Origin: Mycolicibacter sp. MU0102
GTDB taxonomy: Bacteria; Actinomycetota; Actinomycetes; Mycobacteriales; Mycobacteriaceae
Assembly (NCBI RefSeq): GCF_963378105.1
Contig: NZ_OY726398.1
Span: forward strand, 4,402,001 to 4,466,000
DNA: 64,000 bases
Reading direction: 5' to 3'
Positions 32,810 to 39,885 of the stretch are shown piece after piece. A program made the translations under genes and the position numbers. The notes under the pieces are model-generated. The model made no database searches, had not been told where the DNA came from, and worked only from the letters and a program-made list of their open reading frames with translations. Position 1 is the stretch's first letter. Every line of letters starts with the position of its first letter.

Positions 32810-35293
32810 TCACCCGGGTTGGCCGCTACCTCCGGTGGTGCCGGGTTGGCCCGGCGGGGTGCCGGTACCTGCCGCTCCGCCGGCGCCACCGGGACCGGCT
32901 GCCCCGGCGGCGCCGTGTGCGCCGTTGGTGCCATTGGTACTGGCGCCGCCTGCTCCACCGGCCGCGCCGTTGCCACCGGTTCCACCGTCACCGCCGTTGC
33001 CGCCGGGCAGGGTGTTGCCACTGGAGTCGGTGCCGCCGTTGCCGCCCTTGCTGCCGTCACCGCCGGTCCCTCCCGTGCCACCGGTACCACCATTGCCGCC
33101 GTTTCCGGATTCGGCCTTGCCCCCGTTCCCGCCCTGGCCGCCATTGCCGGCGGTACCGCCGTCGTGGCCATTCCCGCCGGGGCCGTGCGCGGGGTTGGTC
33201 GCGGGTCCGCCGGCGAAGCCCGTGCCGCCGGTTCCGCCGGCACCGCCATTCCCGCCGTCCACGGCGCCGTGCGCGTTACCGCCGATACCACCGGTCCCGC
33301 CGTTACCGGCGACACGGATCGTGCTCGCGCCGCCGGCGCCGCCGGTTCCGCCATTTCCGGCGTGGCTGGGACCCAGCCCGTAGGGGTTGCCGGTAGGGAT
33401 GGTGACACCGCCGCTCTCGCCGCCGGCACCACCGGCACCGCCGGCACCACCTGGACCGCCGAGACCGCTGCCACCCAGCAGAAGGGCGCCAGCGCCTCCG
33501 ATGCCGCCGTCACCGCCGTTGCCGCCCGATGCGGTACCCGTACCACCGGCGCCGCCCATTCCGCCGATGCCGCCAATACCGTTGGCGTAGGTGACGCCGC
33601 CCGTACCGCCGGCGCCGCCGTTGCCTCCGACGCTGACGACGCCCGGCCCGGTTGCGCCATCGGCGCCTGCGCCGCCCGCGCCGCCGGCGCCGCCATCGCC
33701 CTCGATGGCAGCAACGCCCTGCCCGCCGTTTCCGCCGTTGCCGCCTTGGCTGTAGGTGGTACCTGTCCCGTCGTCCCACCCGGTACTGGTGGCGCCGTCG
33801 CCGCCGTCGCCGCCACCGTAGCCGCCGTCGCCGCCGTTGCCTCCGACGTAGGTGCCGGTTCCACCGCGCCCGCCGGCCCCACCGATCCCGGCTCCACTGC
33901 CAAAGTTCGAACCGCCGACACCACCGTTACCGCCGAAGGTTTGGACGGCGGGATCGCCGGTAGCACCGTTACCGCCGTTACCGCCGACACCGCCGTTACC
34001 ACCGATGGTCAGGCCGCCCGAGCCGCCGTCTCCCGCGTGGCCGGCGGTGGCGTCGCCGCCGTTACCGCCGTCACCGGAGTTACCTGCACTGTTGTCCCCG
34101 TACGCGCCGCCGCCGCTGCCGCCGCTACCGCCGTTGCCACCGTTGAGACCGTTACCGCCGACGCCGCCGTTACCGCCGTCACCACCGGCACCGCCGTTGC
34201 CGGGATAGCTGCCGTACCCAGCCTGGCCGCTGTCGCCGCCGGTGCCGCCGTCGCCGAGGTAGGCGCCGTTGATGTCTTGGTAGGCGTTGGCACCGTTGCC
34301 GCCGTTGCCGCTGGCGCCGCCTTTCCCGGCACTGCCAACCTGCCCGTAGGACGGGTTGCTGTAGATGGAGGAGCCACGGGCACCGGTCACGCCGCTGGTG
34401 CCGCCGTCACCGCCATAGGCACCGTTGCCACCGTTGACGTGCTCGAGGGTGCCGATTGCACCCGCACCACCGTTCCCGCCCGCTCCGCCGTTACCGGCGG
34501 CGCCACCGTTGCCGAAGATGAACCCGCTGCGGCCACCGTCCCCGCCGTTACCGCCAAGGCCACCGATTTGGCCGGCACCGTCGCCGCCGTTAGCGAACGT
34601 GCCTGCGGCACCGTTGCCGCCGGTACCGCCGTTACCGCCGGCCCCGCCATTGCCGAACAGCCAACCCGAAGCGTTGCCACCGGCACCGCCATTGCCCATA
34701 TAAATCGGACCGGCAAGTCCGCCACCGCCGTCGCCGCCGGCTGCACCGTTGCCCATCCAGGTGCCGCCGGCACCACCGGCCCCGCCGTCAGCGCCAGCGC
34801 CACCGGTCCCGCCGGCGCCACCATCACCGAGCCAGCCGGCCGCATTGCCGCCGGCGCCGCCAACCACCCCGGCATCACTGCTGCTCCAGCCGTCACCGCC
34901 GTCGCCGAACCACAGGCCGCCGTTACCGCCGTCGGGATTGACTTCGGTGCCGTCGGCGCCATCGCCGATCAGGAACTGCCCGGACGAGGCGTTGATCCAG
35001 CCGTTGACCATCGTCCCGAAGTCACTGTTGATCCAACCCTCCAGGGAAGCGTGGATCGGCTCGTAGAACCATTGATCCAGCATCGTGGTCCAGTCGAAGC
35101 TGCCCGCGTCGGCCGGTGCGGCCGCCAGCCACGCCGACGAATCGAAAAGGTCTGCGATCCAATCGAATTCATCGGCCTGAGCCTGTGGCGCCACGCTCAA
35201 CGGCGCCATTCCGAACGCCAGGAACGCACCGGCAGTGCTAACGGCGCCAATCGCACGCTGGTGACGAGACGAGGTGGTGTGATGACGATTCAT
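32810..35293 (-). CDS. Secreted PGRS-repeat protein 2 (PE-less), 827 aa
   Basis: This shortest PGRS protein of the window has signal peptide MNRHHTTSSRHQRAIGAVST then AGAFLAFGMAPLSVAPQAQA with a likely cut after residue 40. The mature part opens DEFDWIADLFDSSAW and contains FYEPIHASLEGWINSDFG and WINASSGQFLIGDGADG, strongly similar to PGRS protein 1, then about 700 residues of GGxGGx repeats. It ends in a Pro/Gly/Gln tail (GTPPGQPGTTGGSGQPG). There is no PE domain. It follows LRPY gene 2 by 48 bp. An 18-bp hairpin follows the stop. Confidence 0.85.
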   Translation of the reverse strand: MNRHHTTSSRHQRAIGAVSTAGAFLAFGMAPLSVAPQAQADEFDWIADLFDSSAWLAAAPADAGSFDWTTMLDQWFYEPIHASLEGWINSDFGTMVNGWINASSGQFLIGDGADGTEVNPDGGNGGLWFGDGGDGWSSSDAGVVGGAGGNAAGWLGDGGAGGTGGAGADGGAGGAGGTWMGNGAAGGDGGGGLAGPIYMGNGGAGGNASGWLFGNGGAGGNGGTGGNGAAGTFANGGDGAGQIGGLGGNGGDGGRSGFIFGNGGAAGNGGAGGNGGAGAIGTLEHVNGGNGAYGGDGGTSGVTGARGSSIYSNPSYGQVGSAGKGGASGNGGNGANAYQDINGAYLGDGGTGGDSGQAGYGSYPGNGGAGGDGGNGGVGGNGLNGGNGGSGGSGGGAYGDNSAGNSGDGGNGGDATAGHAGDGGSGGLTIGGNGGVGGNGGNGATGDPAVQTFGGNGGVGGSNFGSGAGIGGAGGRGGTGTYVGGNGGDGGYGGGDGGDGATSTGWDDGTGTTYSQGGNGGNGGQGVAAIEGDGGAGGAGGAGADGATGPGVVSVGGNGGAGGTGGVTYANGIGGIGGMGGAGGTGTASGGNGGDGGIGGAGALLLGGSGLGGPGGAGGAGGAGGESGGVTIPTGNPYGLGPSHAGNGGTGGAGGASTIRVAGNGGTGGIGGNAHGAVDGGNGGAGGTGGTGFAGGPATNPAHGPGGNGHDGGTAGNGGQGGNGGKAESGNGGNGGTGGTGGTGGDGSKGGNGGTDSSGNTLPGGNGGDGGTGGNGAAGGAGGASTNGTNGAHGAAGAAGPGGAGGAAGTGTPPGQPGTTGGSGQPG

Positions 35294-35341
35294 CGTGAGG
35301 GAGACCTCTCTAAAGTATTGGGGGGTAACGGTTAAGGAGAA

Positions 35342-36421
35342 TCAGAGTCCGAGCAGGTCGCCCAGCCAGCCGAACGCATCAGTTGCGGCGCCACTGCCGC
35401 CGTCATCAACTATGGGCAGTTCCGCACCGGCCAACGGCGGAGTGACGACGACCGGGCCCTTGCCATCCCAGCCCGAACCCAACAGGGCCCCGACGGTTTG
35501 GCCCCAGGCCTGCCAGGCCGCGATCGGCCCGATGCCGGCACTATTGAGATCGAGGGTGCCCAACACCGGGACCCCGCTGAATTCGATACCGACACTTTGG
35601 AAAATCGATCCGCCGACTGCGGGCACAGATGCGACGACCTCGCCGCCAGGGCCGAGCACCTGGTACGGGCCGACCGCAACAGCGCCCGGCGATAGCAGAC
35701 CACCGAAGGCGATGTCCAGGTGGTCCATGTTCATGCCGGTGGGGAAGTAGCCCGACGAATTGATCATCGGCAGCAGAGCACCCAAGTTCAAGGTCGCGCC
35801 GTTGAAGAAGGCGCCGCCCATGTTGACCAGGGTGTCGAACGGGCTGTCGCCGTCGGTGATGCCGTTGAGCAACGCCACCCACGGGCTGATCATCGGCCCG
35901 ATCATCCCCATCAACACCGCACTGGCGGGAGAGCCCAAGTAGTCGATGATCGGCATGATCGACTCTTTGTCCACACCCGCAGGGATGTAGCCCGCGACTT
36001 GACCGAACATCAGCGCATGTGTGCCATCCATCGTGTGGTTAAGCACCGTGGAGTGGGTCGCATCGGTCTCGTTCTGCAGCGCCCAACCCGAGATCACCGC
36101 ATTCAGATGCAACTGAATCTCTTCGTTGACGTCGTTGGTGGAGCCCGACGGGTCGGTGAGCAGCCGATCCCAGTAGTCCATCTGGTTGGCCCAGAACTGT
36201 TGCATCCCCACTCCGGGCGCCAGGTACCAGTTGTTCAACAAGCTGGTCAGGTTTGCCGAGCTGGCATTGAGCACGTTGTCCCACGCACTGGTCAACGCCA
36301 CCGCGGCGGACTGAACATCGGGCACCGCGAGCAGCGGCGCAGACACCGGGGTGACCGCGACAAGACTGGCCCCGACCAGAGCCACACCAGCGGTGACATA
36401 GGGGCGAATGGTGGCGTGCAA
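35342..36421 (-). CDS. LRPY-type secreted/envelope protein 2, 359 aa
   Basis: This is a homologue of LRPY protein 1 along its length: (M)HATIRPYVTAGVALVGAS, WYLAPGVGMQQFWANQMDYWDRLLTDPS, GQVAGYIPAGVD, MGMIGPMISPWVALLNGITDGDS, FFNGATLNLGALLPMINSSGYFPTGMNMDHLDIAFGGLL in outline and a C-terminal FGWLGDLLGL. TTG at 36421 is the start, because GAGGAG lies 7 nt upstream and TTG-CAC-GCC is shared with LRPY gene 1; the longer frame to 36574 has no ribosome-binding site. It is followed by PGRS gene 2 after 48 bp. Export by the N-terminal hydrophobic segment is inferred. Porin function is a recalled label only. Confidence 0.7.
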   Translation of the reverse strand: MHATIRPYVTAGVALVGASLVAVTPVSAPLLAVPDVQSAAVALTSAWDNVLNASSANLTSLLNNWYLAPGVGMQQFWANQMDYWDRLLTDPSGSTNDVNEEIQLHLNAVISGWALQNETDATHSTVLNHTMDGTHALMFGQVAGYIPAGVDKESIMPIIDYLGSPASAVLMGMIGPMISPWVALLNGITDGDSPFDTLVNMGGAFFNGATLNLGALLPMINSSGYFPTGMNMDHLDIAFGGLLSPGAVAVGPYQVLGPGGEVVASVPAVGGSIFQSVGIEFSGVPVLGTLDLNSAGIGPIAAWQAWGQTVGALLGSGWDGKGPVVVTPPLAGAELPIVDDGGSGAATDAFGWLGDLLGL

Positions 36422-36876
36422 GGGGAGCTCCTCGGCAGGTGGATTGATGACGTGCTGAACAGCGATGAACGTAGCTAAGCGACGGCTGAGTTTCTCTAAT
36501 CGAACGTTGTTATTCGCGAACATGTTTGGCGAGGCGCGTGCCCACAGTCCTGCTGCCGGACTGCGAACGCCCACGTCACAGGCGGAATCGGGACTGCCCC
36601 GTCGAGGGCGAGCCGGCGTAGAACTGTTTCAAGTGGTAACTACCGTCGAGTAACCGTCTTCGCTTGTCCCCCAAGCGATAACATGATGGTCGAGGTAGCA
36701 AACTTTGAGAACACCGAATTTCACAATTCGCGCAACTAGCGCGCTGCGGCGACGACCCCTGCTGTCTTGCGTTGGGCCACTGCGTGATTGAAACTTTCGG
36801 CCATAGGACACCGTGCGCCGTGCGATCCATCAGCAATTCGAGCAGCACAGCGTGCTACCGCGTTCCGGCGAACGCT
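36422..36876. promoter_or_regulatory. 455-bp control region upstream of LRPY gene 2
   Basis: No supported gene is present. At 36467-36479 the plus strand reads GAACGTAGCTAAG (minus CTTAGCTACGTTC), 46 nt above the TTG start and 11 of 13 identical to the string upstream of LRPY gene 1; the contained TACGTT could be the -10. The rest is AT-richer sequence up to the end of the fused MarR gene. Confidence 0.45.
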
Positions 36877-37878
36877 TCAGGCCGGTCGCTCGGCCCCGCA
36901 TTTCAGGGCAATGCTGATCCTGCGGCAGGCATCGCCCAGTGCGATCGCCTGACGGTGCGACATCGAATCCAAGTATTTCCGGCGAATCTCTCCGGCGTAG
37001 GCGACACGCGCCTGGCCCACTCGGGCCCTGCCGAGAGCGGTGATGGTGGCGAACACGGTTCGCCGATCGCCCTGGCCGGCGACACGGTTCACCAGTCCCA
37101 GGTATTCCAGCCGACTGATCTCTTGGGTAACCCGGCTGGGCATCAGTGCGAACAACTCGCCCAACATGCTCATCGACCCTGATCCGCCCGGCGACTTGGC
37201 GATCTGGTCCAGCAACAGAACGCAGATCAACGTGAGTTGCTGTGCGTCCATCAGCCGATCACTCATAGCGGGGAACAGCGCCTCCGACGACTCCAGAAAC
37301 TGATGCCAGCAACGCTTGCCGGCATCGTCGATACCGGGCAGCGAACAAGCGGGGGCCTCAGGGAAGATCGACTCGTCACCTACGCCTTGTCGGTCTGGAT
37401 TGCTCAGCCCTTCGTTGATGCGCCAACAGTTCTCCGCGACGGTAGTCACTTGTCGGGCCGTCAACGGATCGAGCAGGTAGCGCGCAACGCCCTGCGCGTA
37501 GGTGATTTTCGCCTGCTCGATCATGAACCGGCCGGTTTCGGTGACGAGCGCGGCCACCCCCCGTCGGTCATGCAGATCCGGCTCGCGCCGGACCAATACA
37601 CGTGCCTGAAGGCGGTCGATACGCTTAGTCATCTGGCGTCGCGTCACCGCCAACGAACTGGCCAAATCACCCATTCGCGCGGATCCGTCGTTGGAGCTGG
37701 CCAGGATCTCCAGAACCCGCACGTCGATCACCGACAGCTGGTGTGCAGTGGAGAGCAACCGGTTCATTACTACATCGAATCGCAGCACAGCTTCCAAATA
37801 GTGTTGCCATGCTTGACGTTCGGCGAGAGCCAAGCCGGGTAAATCACTCCCCGTCCGGCGGCGATCGTGGCGCTGCAC
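36877..37878 (-). CDS. Tandem MarR-MarR fusion regulator of module 2
   Basis: The 333-residue protein contains two complete MarR domains in one chain. Residues 1-165 (SDLPGLALAERQAWQHYLEA, LSVIDVRVLEILASS, MTKRIDRLQARVLVRRE, DRRGVAALV) are the counterpart of regulator C. Residues 180-333 (LPGIDDAGKRCWHQFLESSE, ALMPSRVTQEISRLEYLGLVNRV, GDRRTVFATIT, HRQAIALGDACRRI) are the counterpart of regulator A. The linker is about 20 residues with no repeat or membrane segment. GTG at 37878 is supported by TAGCAT ending six nucleotides upstream (leaderless). A CTAAG-N7-CTTAG dyad at 37888-37904 lies over the promoter, between this gene and the divergent oxidoreductase. Confidence 0.85.
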   Translation of the reverse strand: MQRHDRRRTGSDLPGLALAERQAWQHYLEAVLRFDVVMNRLLSTAHQLSVIDVRVLEILASSNDGSARMGDLASSLAVTRRQMTKRIDRLQARVLVRREPDLHDRRGVAALVTETGRFMIEQAKITYAQGVARYLLDPLTARQVTTVAENCWRINEGLSNPDRQGVGDESIFPEAPACSLPGIDDAGKRCWHQFLESSEALFPAMSDRLMDAQQLTLICVLLLDQIAKSPGGSGSMSMLGELFALMPSRVTQEISRLEYLGLVNRVAGQGDRRTVFATITALGRARVGQARVAYAGEIRRKYLDSMSHRQAIALGDACRRISIALKCGAERPA

Positions 37879-37953
37879 AGCGTCATGCTAAGCCCAACAC
37901 TTAGGTTTCCTCATCGTTTTCGGCCGCGTGGGGCCGGTAGTAGCGTGTCGGAT

Positions 37954-38922
37954 ATGCGCGCCATCATCGCTGATACCCCCGATGTCCTCGCTTGGCGAGA
38001 GGTCGCCGATCTTCAACCGGCGCCGGGCGAGGTGCTGATTCACGTTGCCGCGGCCGGGGTGAACCGGGCCGATCTGCTGCAGGCGGCCGGTTTGTATCCT
38101 CCCCCGCCCGGGGCCAGCGACACCCTTGGTTTGGAGGTTTCCGGCGTCATTGCTGCAGTCGGCGACGACGAGACGGGCTGGGCTGTCGGACAACAGGTCT
38201 GTGCCTTGCTGGCCGGGGGCGGCTACGCCGAGTACGTCGCGGTTCCCGCGCCCCAGGTGCTGCCTGTTCCGGACGGGGTGGACCTGGCCGATGCTGCCGC
38301 TCTGCCGGAGGTGGCCTGCACCGTCTGGTCGAATCTGGTCTTGACTGCTGGGTTGTCCGAGGGCCAGTTGCTGCTGGTGCACGGTGGAGCCAGCGGTGTA
38401 GGCAGCCACGCCATTCAGGTGGCACGTCAGCTCGGGGCGTGGGTGGCCGTCACCGCAGGATCAGAGGCCAAGTTGGAGTTCTGTCGTGAACTGGGAGCCG
38501 AGATCACCATCAACTATCACGACGAGGACTTCGTGGCGCGGGTCCGCGAGGCTGGTGGTGCCGACGTGATCCTGGACATCATGGGGGCGGCCTACCTGGA
38601 CCGCAATATCGATGCGCTGGCCGATGACGGTCGGCTGGTGGTCATCGGAATGCAGGGCGGGGTCAAGGCCGAGCTGAACCTGGGCAAGCTGATCTCCAAA
38701 CGCGCCCGGGTGATCGGCACCGCCTTGCGCGGCCGGCCGGTGGAAGGGCCGCACAGCAAGGGCATGGTGGTAGCCGCGGTGACCACCGATCTCTGGCCGA
38801 TGCTCGGCGACGGCCGGATCAAGCCGGTGATCGGTGCGCGGCTGCCTATCGCGCAGGCCGCCGAAGCACACCGGATGCTGTCCTCGGGTGAGGTGACGGG
38901 AAAGGTCGTGCTGACGCTCTAG
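37954..38922 (+). CDS. NAD(P)H quinone oxidoreductase (zinc-free MDR family, Rv3777-like)
   Basis: The 322-residue protein is a medium-chain dehydrogenase/reductase of the QOR/PIG3 type: AAGVNRADLLQAAGLYPPPP, GLEVSGVIAAVG, the nucleotide-binding LLVHGGASGVGSHAIQVAR and DVILDIMGAAYLDRNIDAL. No zinc-binding cysteine set is present. It probably reduces quinones or related enones with NADPH. ATG at 37954 is chosen because TAGCGT ends seven nucleotides upstream (leaderless); the longer frame to 37867 would run into the fused MarR gene. Position fits Rv3777. Confidence 0.88.
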   Translation: MRAIIADTPDVLAWREVADLQPAPGEVLIHVAAAGVNRADLLQAAGLYPPPPGASDTLGLEVSGVIAAVGDDETGWAVGQQVCALLAGGGYAEYVAVPAPQVLPVPDGVDLADAAALPEVACTVWSNLVLTAGLSEGQLLLVHGGASGVGSHAIQVARQLGAWVAVTAGSEAKLEFCRELGAEITINYHDEDFVARVREAGGADVILDIMGAAYLDRNIDALADDGRLVVIGMQGGVKAELNLGKLISKRARVIGTALRGRPVEGPHSKGMVVAAVTTDLWPMLGDGRIKPVIGARLPIAQAAEAHRMLSSGEVTGKVVLTL

Positions 38923-39067
38923 GGGCTACACATGCGTCGGTACACAGCACCATCTTTTAGGCGCCGAGGGCACGTATTCGGCACTGACATTCATCAGGCA
39001 ACGTAGCATCATTGGCGAGCTAATTGTCGGCGGCGCTGCCGTCAAGGGATTTCCAGGAGGAGTTTTC

Positions 39068-39115
39068 ATGGTTACCGGAACCGGTCCCGCCCCAACGGAT
39101 TTGACTCCGCTATGA
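39068..39115 (+). CDS. 15-codon leader ORF ahead of the MbtK-like gene
   Basis: ATG at 39068 follows a strong Shine-Dalgarno (AGGAGG) and encodes MVTGTGPAPTDLTPL, ending in a TGA that overlaps the ATG of the acyltransferase gene (ATGA). The acyltransferase has no other ribosome-binding site, so its translation probably depends on reading this leader. Alternatively, it is the original N-terminus separated by an ancestral frameshift. There are no His/Trp/Leu runs of an attenuator type. Confidence 0.5.
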   Translation: MVTGTGPAPTDLTPL

Positions 39116-39744
39116 GTTCGCGAATGCCGCGGCAACGGCTTGGCGTCAGCGACTACATCCTCTCGGTTCCGCCGCCGCCGCTGCCTGTTTTCCCCGAGCC
39201 GTACAGCGTCCGTTACGCGGACCCGGCCGGCGACGCAGAGTTGATCTCAAACTGGATGAATCTGCCGCACCTGGCCGACACGTGGGGCTATGCCTATCCA
39301 GCCGATCAATGGCGCCGCCACATGGAGGTCCAGTACGAGAGCAACTACTCGCGGCCCTACGTCATCAGCATCGACGGCCGGCCGATGGCCTACATGGAGC
39401 TGTTCCGGGCCGCACAGGATGACGTGGCCACCCTTTATGATGCGCATCCCTACGATGTGGGGTTGCACATCGCCTTCGGCGAGGTCGAGATGCTCAAGCA
39501 AGGACACGGGTTTCCACTCTTCAACGGTCTTGTCGACGGCGTGTTCGAAGTCGAACCGGAGTGCCGACGGATCATCGGCGACACCAACGCAGCTAAAGAT
39601 TCCAACGGGCGCCGCGCCTGGGAGCGGCGCAATGGAACGTTTCTCGGCGAGCACTACATGTCCAGCTGGGGTCAACACATCGCACTCTTCGCGCGGCTGC
39701 GAACCCCGGAAGACATGCCGCGGAGCCACCGCAAGGAGTCATAG
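39112..39744 (+). CDS. GNAT acyltransferase related to mycobactin lysine N-acyltransferase MbtK
   Basis: The 210-residue protein matches the siderophore-type GNAT family (MbtK/IucB-like): DAELISNWMNLPHLADTWGYAYPADQWRRHME (outline), YMELFRAAQDDVATLYDAHPYDVGLHIAFG, CRRIIGDTNAAKDSNGRRAWERRNGTFLGEHYM. From recall this parallels M. tuberculosis MbtK (Rv1347c), which acylates the lysine N6 in mycobactin assembly, including the DPYDxGLH motif. No other mycobactin genes lie in the window, so the role may be siderophore-linked or a paralogue acting on another amine. Start ATG 39112 overlaps the leader ORF stop; ATG 39124 is an alternative. A perfect terminator follows. Confidence 0.75.
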   Translation: MSSRMPRQRLGVSDYILSVPPPPLPVFPEPYSVRYADPAGDAELISNWMNLPHLADTWGYAYPADQWRRHMEVQYESNYSRPYVISIDGRPMAYMELFRAAQDDVATLYDAHPYDVGLHIAFGEVEMLKQGHGFPLFNGLVDGVFEVEPECRRIIGDTNAAKDSNGRRAWERRNGTFLGEHYMSSWGQHIALFARLRTPEDMPRSHRKES

Positions 39745-39760
39745 GCGCAGCGGCCAATAG

Positions 39761-39795
39761 GGGCGGTGACAGATTTCTCTGTCACCGCCCTTTTT
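39761..39795 (+). terminator. Rho-independent terminator after the MbtK-like gene
   Basis: A perfect 13-bp stem (GGGCGGTGACAGA / TCTGTCACCGCCC) with a TTTC loop is followed immediately by TTTTT. This is a textbook intrinsic terminator 17 bp after the stop codon of the acyltransferase. Confidence 0.9.
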
Positions 39796-39821
39796 CGTCC
39801 GCGTACGTTCGGCTAGCCCCA

Positions 39822-39876
39822 AACGTACAAATCCCCGAATCCGACACCGAAGCGTCGGACCGGGGATTCGTACGTT
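39822..39876 (-). terminator. Long hairpin after PGRS gene 3
   Basis: Interrupted complementary arms (AACGTAC, AATCCCC, TCCGAC on one side; GTCGGA, GGGGATT, GTACGTT on the other) span 55 bp and begin 10 bp after the PGRS gene 3 stop on the minus strand. It marks the end of the module 3 transcript. Confidence 0.6.
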
Positions 39877-39885
39877 CGCGCTGGG

